From a virus, in IMG/VR virus record IMGVR_UViG_3300030108_002876, positions 1 through 64,000 of that record: a stretch of DNA of 64,000 nucleotides; one strand, given 5' to 3'. The translations under genes were made by a program, and so were the position numbers. The notes beneath the pieces were generated by a model that saw only the letters and a list, made by a program, of their open reading frames with translations, did no database searches and had not been told where the DNA came from. Positions 59,772 to 64,000 of the stretch are shown piece after piece (positions within the stretch are counted from its first letter, which is position 1; each line of letters begins with the position of its first letter).

Positions 59772-59848
59772 TGATTATACTTAGTATGCTAGTGTCATAT
59801 ATATTTTTAGAAATATTTATAGAATCAAAACAAAAATTTAAAGAATAA
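59771..59848 (+). CDS. 25-residue membrane peptide
   Basis: MIILSMLVSYIFLEIFIESKQ and KFKE. One hydrophobic span with a charged C-terminus. Starts one base inside the previous stop and ends with TAATG coupling to the next gene. Possible membrane micro-protein. Confidence 0.4.
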   Translation: MIILSMLVSYIFLEIFIESKQKFKE

Positions 59849-60261
59849 TGGCAACAAGAGCAACGATAAGGTTTGCTACACGCGAAGAAGGTGTACCTTT
59901 TGACAAACACCCACAACAATGGCATGCGCAATTCTACAACCACTATGACGGTTATCCTGAAGGTTTAGGTGTAGAGATCGCGAAGTCATTTACTAACTAC
60001 AATAAAATCAACGGCTGGGAAGTTGAAGCACTTGATATAGTTCACGGTGATATAGAATATCTGTATTACGTATGGCAGTGTCATGGTAAATCAGAGCCAT
60101 GGATTAGTATATTTCAAGTAATTGATTGGAGCGTTCCTGAAAATAATAGCGAAGGCAAATGCATCTTCGTAGGTACACCAGATATGTTATTGAAGAAGTA
60201 TGCGCCTGAAGAAAGCGATCTTGATAAAATTTCTAAGCATCTTTGCGATAATACAAACTAA
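59848..60261 (+). CDS. Conserved-looking early phage protein
   Basis: 137 residues: ATRATIRFATREEGVPFDKH, QFYNHYDGYPEGLGVEIA, EYLYYVWQCHGKSEPWISIF. The YxHYDGYP-type segment recurs in small proteins of many tailed phages and bacteria. Ends in Thr-Asn-stop within element copy 7. Function unknown. Confidence 0.65.
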   Translation: MATRATIRFATREEGVPFDKHPQQWHAQFYNHYDGYPEGLGVEIAKSFTNYNKINGWEVEALDIVHGDIEYLYYVWQCHGKSEPWISIFQVIDWSVPENNSEGKCIFVGTPDMLLKKYAPEESDLDKISKHLCDNTN

Positions 60262-60300
60262 ATACGAACGATGACGGATAATAATCTAAACAAATCAATG
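60251..60300 (+). promoter_or_regulatory. Bipartite element, copy 7
   Basis: ACAAACTAAATACGA (60253-60267), spacer ACGATGAC, GGATAAT (60276-60282). ATG follows at 60298, 9 bases further than in copies 3-6. An ATG within the spacer (60271) is probably not a start. Confidence 0.85.
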
Positions 60301-60585
60301 ACTGAAAAAGAATTAAACAGCTTAGCTAACAAGATCGTAGCTAAAATGATGCATCTTAAAACCATGGAACAGTGGTTTGAGCACATACGTGATACTGATG
60401 TAGCTAAAGATGCAGACTTCTTCAGTCTACACATAAGCGAAGAGTATGAAGCTATGGGTGATCTAGCTAAGCTTATTACATTGCTTAACTTGTACACTGA
60501 AGATGAAGAATATGAAAAGTGCGTTATCATAAAACGCCGTATAGAAACTGTAAATAAAATACTAGATAAATATGATGAGACATAA
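60298..60585 (+). CDS. Small helical protein with UVR-like motif
   Basis: 95 residues from MTEKELNSLANK (60298). The C-terminal YTEDEEYEKCVIIKRRIETVN resembles a UVR (UvrB/UvrC interaction) helix-hairpin. Helical throughout. Overlaps the ligase start. Might link to repair or host proteins; weak evidence. Confidence 0.55.
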   Translation: MTEKELNSLANKIVAKMMHLKTMEQWFEHIRDTDVAKDADFFSLHISEEYEAMGDLAKLITLLNLYTEDEEYEKCVIIKRRIETVNKILDKYDET

Positions 60586-61417
60586 GCCAATGCTGGCATA
60601 CCCTGTCAGCTCTAAACCAATTAACTACTACGAACCTGTATTTATACAACCTAAACTTGACGGCGTCCGCTGCCTTATACAGTGCGACAAAGGCAAGGTA
60701 ACTGCATGGTCACGTACAGGTAAGCAATGGCTTAACATCGATCACATCTTGTTTAACCTTGAACCTTTCTTCAAGTTTCACCCGCAAGTTGTACTCGATG
60801 GCGAGCTATACAACCATGACTTGAAAAATGACTTTGAGCAAATTATTTCTTGCGTGCGTAAAACTAAACCAACCGATCAACACCGCTTTGATTCAGCTAG
60901 ACTTGTGCAGTTTCACTGCTACGATCTAATTGGTAAAGGCATGCACTTACCTTTTGCTAAACGTAACGAGTGGCTACGTGATAACCTTATGACAAACCAC
61001 TGTGTTAAACGTGTACCTACATTTGCCGTAGGCTGTGAAGAGCAAGCTAAAAAATACCACCAAGATCACTTAGAGTGTGGTTACGAAGGCTCAATAGTAC
61101 GTCTTAACACAGAGTATCAAGAAAAGCGCTCGCACAGTTTGCGTAAGTTCAAAGACTTTCACGACACCGAAGCAGAGCTTGTTGGCTGGGTTGAAGGCAA
61201 AGGCAAACGTGTAGGCACGATCGGTAAGTTTCTAGCTCGTGATGCTGATGGCATCGAGTTCGGCATGCCAGTTATGGATAAGTTCAAGTACTTACAAGAC
61301 AACTTTAAAGAAATGCAAACATGGGTTGGCAAGACAGCTACGTTCACATACTTCGAGCGTACTAAAGCTGGTAGCTATCGTCACCCGTTGTTTAAATGTA
61401 TACGCGACTACGAATAA
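60572..61417 (+). CDS. ATP-dependent DNA ligase
   Basis: 281 residues. Adenylation motif I QPKLDGVR with K28, motif III VVLDGELYN, motif IV GYEGSIVRL, motif V SLRKFKDFHD; then an OB-fold with GWVEGKGKRVGTIGKF. Short, phage T7/Chlorella type. Seals nicks in phage DNA. Two ATG codons at 60572 and 60575 are both possible starts. Confidence 0.9.
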   Translation: MMRHKPMLAYPVSSKPINYYEPVFIQPKLDGVRCLIQCDKGKVTAWSRTGKQWLNIDHILFNLEPFFKFHPQVVLDGELYNHDLKNDFEQIISCVRKTKPTDQHRFDSARLVQFHCYDLIGKGMHLPFAKRNEWLRDNLMTNHCVKRVPTFAVGCEEQAKKYHQDHLECGYEGSIVRLNTEYQEKRSHSLRKFKDFHDTEAELVGWVEGKGKRVGTIGKFLARDADGIEFGMPVMDKFKYLQDNFKEMQTWVGKTATFTYFERTKAGSYRHPLFKCIRDYE

Positions 61418-61432
61418 ATAAAATATAATAAA

Positions 61433-61642
61433 ATGGGAAACATGAGTTACTGCCGCTTTGAAAACACACTAGCGGATATGCGCGACTGTCTATACGCGCT
61501 TCAAAATGGTTTAGACGCAGAAGAGTTATCAGATTACGAGATCAGCGCGTTACGCAACTTTGCTGATACAGCTAGACAAATAGCTGCATTTGAAAACAAC
61601 ATATATAATGTAATTGAAGAGTATGAACAGATTACAGAATAG
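61433..61642 (+). CDS. Conserved-looking small early protein
   Basis: 69 residues: MGNMSYCRFENTLADMRDCL, ALQNGLDAEELSDYEISAL, FADTARQIAAF. The opening GNMSYCRFENT is familiar from small proteins of many phages as I recall, function unknown. Overlaps the next ORF. Confidence 0.65.
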   Translation: MGNMSYCRFENTLADMRDCLYALQNGLDAEELSDYEISALRNFADTARQIAAFENNIYNVIEEYEQITE

Positions 61643-61787
61643 ATTAGATGCTTACGAACGATTAGTTGAATCACAAGAAAAGACTATTAAATTACTTGAA
61701 ATGCAACTACGTAATGAAAAATTAAAGAATAACAACCTAACTAGCCTGTATAAGTCTGGTGACGGTATAAAATCAATAGAGGACTAA
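61623..61787 (+). CDS. 54-residue coiled-coil protein
   Basis: MNRLQNRLDAYERLVESQEK, then TIKLLEMQLRNEKLKNNNLT: a leucine-zipper-like helix. ATG at 61623, TAA at 61785-61787 overlapping the next ATG. A small dimerising protein. Confidence 0.5.
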   Translation: MNRLQNRLDAYERLVESQEKTIKLLEMQLRNEKLKNNNLTSLYKSGDGIKSIED

Positions 61788-61915
61788 TGAATAAGGATTT
61801 AAAGAAACGTATAAAAGAATTTAATAAAATACCTAATTATGATAATTCTAAAAGAATTATTGTATGTACTTTAAAACCTCAAAGCATGACAATAGCCTCT
61901 AATAATACTAAGTAA
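61787..61915 (+). CDS. 42-residue basic protein
   Basis: MNKDLKKRIKEFNKIPNYD, then RIIVCTLKPQSMTIAS. Starts one base into the preceding stop. Basic and short; unknown function. Confidence 0.4.
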   Translation: MNKDLKKRIKEFNKIPNYDNSKRIIVCTLKPQSMTIASNNTK

Positions 61916-61922
61916 CAGGCTA

Positions 61923-62546
61923 ATGTCACAGTATGAAAGAAACTTAGAGCTGTTAAATAAAAGGCGTGTAGTGTATCGTAGACTACCTATAACAGATGTA
62001 CCTGATATAGAAAACGATATGTACATGTTCTTTGAAAACGGCACGTATCAATGCTACGATCTATTTAAAAGTACAGCAAAGATAACTACGTATAAGTCTC
62101 TGAAGTGGCATTTGCTTGTTATATGGTATTTAAACCCAGGCATAGATCAAGATGAGTTTATGGATATAGCACTTGATATATCTGCTAAAACAAACGGCTA
62201 TGTTAGTTTTAATGTACCACCTAACTTATTGAACAAGATTGTTTATGAAGTTAGTATGCTTGATCTTATAGAGCCGCCGAAGAATAAACTACGTAAAGTT
62301 ATATTCAAGTTGCATTGTGGTCTAGCAAAAGATGAAAAGCTACGCATTGTAGGTCAGCTTATTGGTAGATCAAATAAAACGCATCCTGATGACGTTTATC
62401 AAGCTATGATAGATATACATGACTTAGGCCAAAAGATTACAATTAAACGTATCTCTAACGTCTTACATGTATCATCTCGAACTGTACATAGGTATATGTG
62501 CGAAGACTTGAAACGTGAAAAAGAATTATTAAATAAACAACTATGA
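61923..62546 (+). CDS. HTH-containing regulatory protein
   Basis: 207 residues. The C-terminal ITIKRISNVLHVSSRTVHRYM is a helix-turn-helix (recognition helix SSRTVHRYM) like MerR/ANTAR-style or terminase-type HTH. N-terminal part has a helical domain (LKWHLLVIWYLNPGIDQDEF, LRKVIFKLHCGLAKDEKL). It is co-transcribed with and overlaps the sigma-like gene; the pair probably resets transcription. Could also be a replication initiator. Confidence 0.65.
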   Translation: MSQYERNLELLNKRRVVYRRLPITDVPDIENDMYMFFENGTYQCYDLFKSTAKITTYKSLKWHLLVIWYLNPGIDQDEFMDIALDISAKTNGYVSFNVPPNLLNKIVYEVSMLDLIEPPKNKLRKVIFKLHCGLAKDEKLRIVGQLIGRSNKTHPDDVYQAMIDIHDLGQKITIKRISNVLHVSSRTVHRYMCEDLKREKELLNKQL

Positions 62547-63301
62547 AATGTTATAATGTACAAAACTACATACGCTATAAAAAAGATATAAAGCAATGGA
62601 GTAAACGTGTAGACTGGTGTAGGCCATGGGACGAGATGACTCGTGATGAGCTTATAGTTAAGTTTATGCCTCTTGCAGAAAACCTAGCGCGTAAGTTTTC
62701 AACTACGCAACAAGCTAGCGGTGTAATGACTATCAACGATCTTATACAAGAAGGTAATAAAAACTTAGTTATTGCTGCAGATAAAATAGCTTGGGATACT
62801 ATATATGAAGCTGAAGACCCAGAGCAAAGGCTTAAATCATTTTTATCAAAGCGAATTAAAGGTGGTATACGTAGGGCTATAGATATAATGCGTGGCACTA
62901 TGCGTATACCAGAACATAAGATTAACGAGATACGTAAAAACGAAGGTAAAGATCGTGATGCAGTAGAAATGTTTTTCAACTCTGTATTTCAAAGTCTTGA
63001 TGCTATGGTAGACGATACAACTAATATGTATGACGTACCTGAGCCAGTGCAGACTTACAACCCTGAGCTGTTAGCTTCATATCTTATTAGTCTATTGCAA
63101 ATACACCTAGATCCAAGAGAGTTTGATGTAGTAGTATATAGCTACGGTATTAATTGTGATAAGCTATCTGCTAAACAAATTGCAGCTAAACTTGATATTA
63201 AAGGCGACAGTGCTTACGTACGTGTATCACAGTTAAAACGTCAAGCTATTGACAAGCTTGTTGACAATGTAGATTACTCGCAAGTGGTTGACTTTCTGTA
63301 A
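62543..63301 (+). CDS. Sigma-70-like RNA polymerase factor
   Basis: 252 residues. Region 2: LIVKFMPLAENLARKFSTT, MTINDLIQEGNKNLVIAADK, KSFLSKRIKGGIRRAIDIM (promoter -10 recognition helix), then MRIPEHKINEIRKNEG. Region 4: LDPREFDVVVYSYGINCDKL, SAKQIAAKLDIKGDSAYVRV and QLKRQAIDKLVDNV, the -35 HTH. A phage factor that would redirect host RNA polymerase to phage promoters. Overlaps the HTH gene by 4 bases. Confidence 0.8.
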   Translation: MKCYNVQNYIRYKKDIKQWSKRVDWCRPWDEMTRDELIVKFMPLAENLARKFSTTQQASGVMTINDLIQEGNKNLVIAADKIAWDTIYEAEDPEQRLKSFLSKRIKGGIRRAIDIMRGTMRIPEHKINEIRKNEGKDRDAVEMFFNSVFQSLDAMVDDTTNMYDVPEPVQTYNPELLASYLISLLQIHLDPREFDVVVYSYGINCDKLSAKQIAAKLDIKGDSAYVRVSQLKRQAIDKLVDNVDYSQVVDFL

Positions 63302-63361
63302 TTTACTCGTGTAAAAACGTAAATAAACGTGTAACTATATATATGCAAACCATATACCAAA
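63302..63361 (+). promoter_or_regulatory. Intergenic region with CGTGTAA repeats upstream of the ERF gene
   Basis: 60 bases, AT-rich: CGTGTAA occurs twice, the second in AAACGTGTAACTATATATATG, close to the starts at minus-strand 51.49 kb and 27.44 kb (see findings). Candidate promoter or operator for the recombination genes. Confidence 0.45.
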
Positions 63362-63895
63362 ATGAAAGAATTAAATAACAAACTAGCTCAAGTCCAGACT
63401 AAGCTAAAGGCTAAAAAGTCTAGCTATAATTCGTTTGGCAAATACTATTTTCGTAAAAGCGAAGATATACTAGAAGCGGTAAAACCGTTTCTCCTCGAGC
63501 TCGATGTATCTGTAGTAATTAAAGAACAGATTATCGCCACAGATCCTGTGCCAATGCTCGAGTCCACAGCAATTTTCTCGGACGGTGAAAACCAGGTAAC
63601 AGCCACTGCGGTTGTAGGTGTCGACCTATCTCAAAAAGGTATGCAGACGTCTCAACAGTTTGGTGCTGCAAGTACTTACGGTAAGAAGTACGCGTTAGGT
63701 AATCTATTCTTGATCGATGATACTGAAGACGCAGATGCAACTAACACGCACGGAAAAGCTGATGTAAAACCTAGAATAACTGTCGAGCAGTTTAACAAAG
63801 CAAAAGAATATATAACCAATGGAGGAAACGTTAATGCGATTAAAACAAAATACAAGCTTACCTCAAAACAAGAGGAAGAGCTAACTAAGCTATGA
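63362..63895 (+). CDS. ERF-family single-strand annealing protein
   Basis: 177 residues. KKSSYNSFGKYYFRKSEDIL, EAVKPFLLELDVSVVIKEQ, TAIFSDGENQVTATAVVGVD, QQFGAASTYGKKYALGNLF and DTEDADA match the ERF superfamily, which anneals ssDNA in phage recombination. The C-terminal GGNVNAIKTKYKLTSKQEEEL is a small helical extra. Directly followed by a nuclease gene, as usual for annealase/exonuclease pairs. Confidence 0.85.
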   Translation: MKELNNKLAQVQTKLKAKKSSYNSFGKYYFRKSEDILEAVKPFLLELDVSVVIKEQIIATDPVPMLESTAIFSDGENQVTATAVVGVDLSQKGMQTSQQFGAASTYGKKYALGNLFLIDDTEDADATNTHGKADVKPRITVEQFNKAKEYITNGGNVNAIKTKYKLTSKQEEELTKL

Positions 63896-64000
63896 GTAAA
63901 GAAATAATCGATCGACTGCGTAATGATGAAGATTATTACGGTGACTACGGTAATAAGTTTTTAAGTAACTCGCATATAGGTAAGCTACTTAAAAATCCTA
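63892..64000 (+). CDS. PD-(D/E)XK nuclease, 5' part (partial)
   Basis: Starts ATG 63892 with overlap on the ERF stop and runs off the window. Visible: SKEIIDRLRNDEDYYGDYGN, KFLSNSHIGKLLKNP. The 'YGxKFLSNSxIxxLLxNP' opening is the common N-terminus of RecB/Cas4-like exonucleases coupled to annealing proteins. The catalytic part lies beyond the window. Confidence 0.65.
   Translation, partial: MSKEIIDRLRNDEDYYGDYGNKFLSNSHIGKLLKNP

Noticed and set aside
55513-60282. Repeat family read as sigma-70 or Bacteroidota promoters
   Set aside because: TTTACA to GATAAT spacing would be 21 bases, and the TTTG/TAnnTTTG pair is absent. Kept as an element of unknown mechanism.
55513-60282. CRISPR array
   Set aside because: Repeats are hundreds of bases apart with genes between, the spacer is 8 bases, and no cas genes exist.

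Overview
The window looks like most of the genome of a lytic, podovirus-type tailed phage that infects a marine Bacteroidota (probably Flavobacteriia). Phage hallmarks are a terminase, portal, scaffold and capsid block, T7-like tail-tube genes, ejected internal virion proteins and a T7 gp4-type primase-helicase. The host guess rests on a phage gene whose product has a signal peptide and a C-terminal type IX secretion (T9SS) sorting domain, a system confined to Bacteroidota. AT-rich sequence and weak Shine-Dalgarno signals agree with this. No integrase, repressor or DNA polymerase was seen; the polymerase may lie outside the window. The last gene (nuclease) and the first (SSB tail) are both cut by the window ends.

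Layout. Two opposed transcription arms. Minus arm (about 55.3 kb down to 6.3 kb): a head-proximal accessory block (55.3-46 kb) with groEL, groES, small tagged proteins, a holin candidate and a LamG protein; packaging and morphogenesis (46-35.7 kb: small and large terminase, portal, scaffold, major capsid, tail-tube proteins); giant tail and ejection proteins (35.7-15.1 kb, including 2631 and 3344 residue ORFs); an envelope-export cassette (15.1-10.7 kb: outer-membrane barrel, membrane protein, thioredoxin-like protein, T9SS-secreted repeat protein); and a tail end of fibre-like proteins, an M15 peptidase, a PAP2 phosphatase and very basic proteins (10.7-6.3 kb). Plus arm (55.6-64 kb, then 1-6.2 kb if the genome is circular or circularly permuted): many tiny early genes, two tRNA-like RNAs, DNA ligase, a sigma-like factor, an ERF annealing protein, a nuclease, SSB, primase-helicase, a thymidylate-synthase-family enzyme, two MazG-type pyrophosphohydrolases, an endonuclease and a class II ribonucleotide reductase. 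The arms converge on a strong terminator at 6.2 kb and diverge at 55.33-55.57 kb.

How it works together (inference). Early genes are individually headed by a seven-copy bipartite element; a phage sigma-like factor and HTH proteins probably switch programmes. The replication genes suggest a phage that makes its own deoxynucleotides and perhaps modified cytosine: the TS-family enzyme has Asp at the substrate-specifying position and sits beside MazG enzymes that could remove dCTP. The virion is folded with a phage chaperonin. It appears to carry ejected enzymes and small proteins that share an N-terminal M(A/P)FKMKG tag.

Most unusual items: (1) the seven-copy ACAAACTAAATACGA-N8-GGATAAT element with invariant spacing; (2) the FKMKG-tagged protein family; (3) a single-nucleotide-loop G-quadruplex tract beside the divergent start region; (4) two tRNA-like RNAs; (5) a phage protein addressed to the host T9SS within an export cassette.
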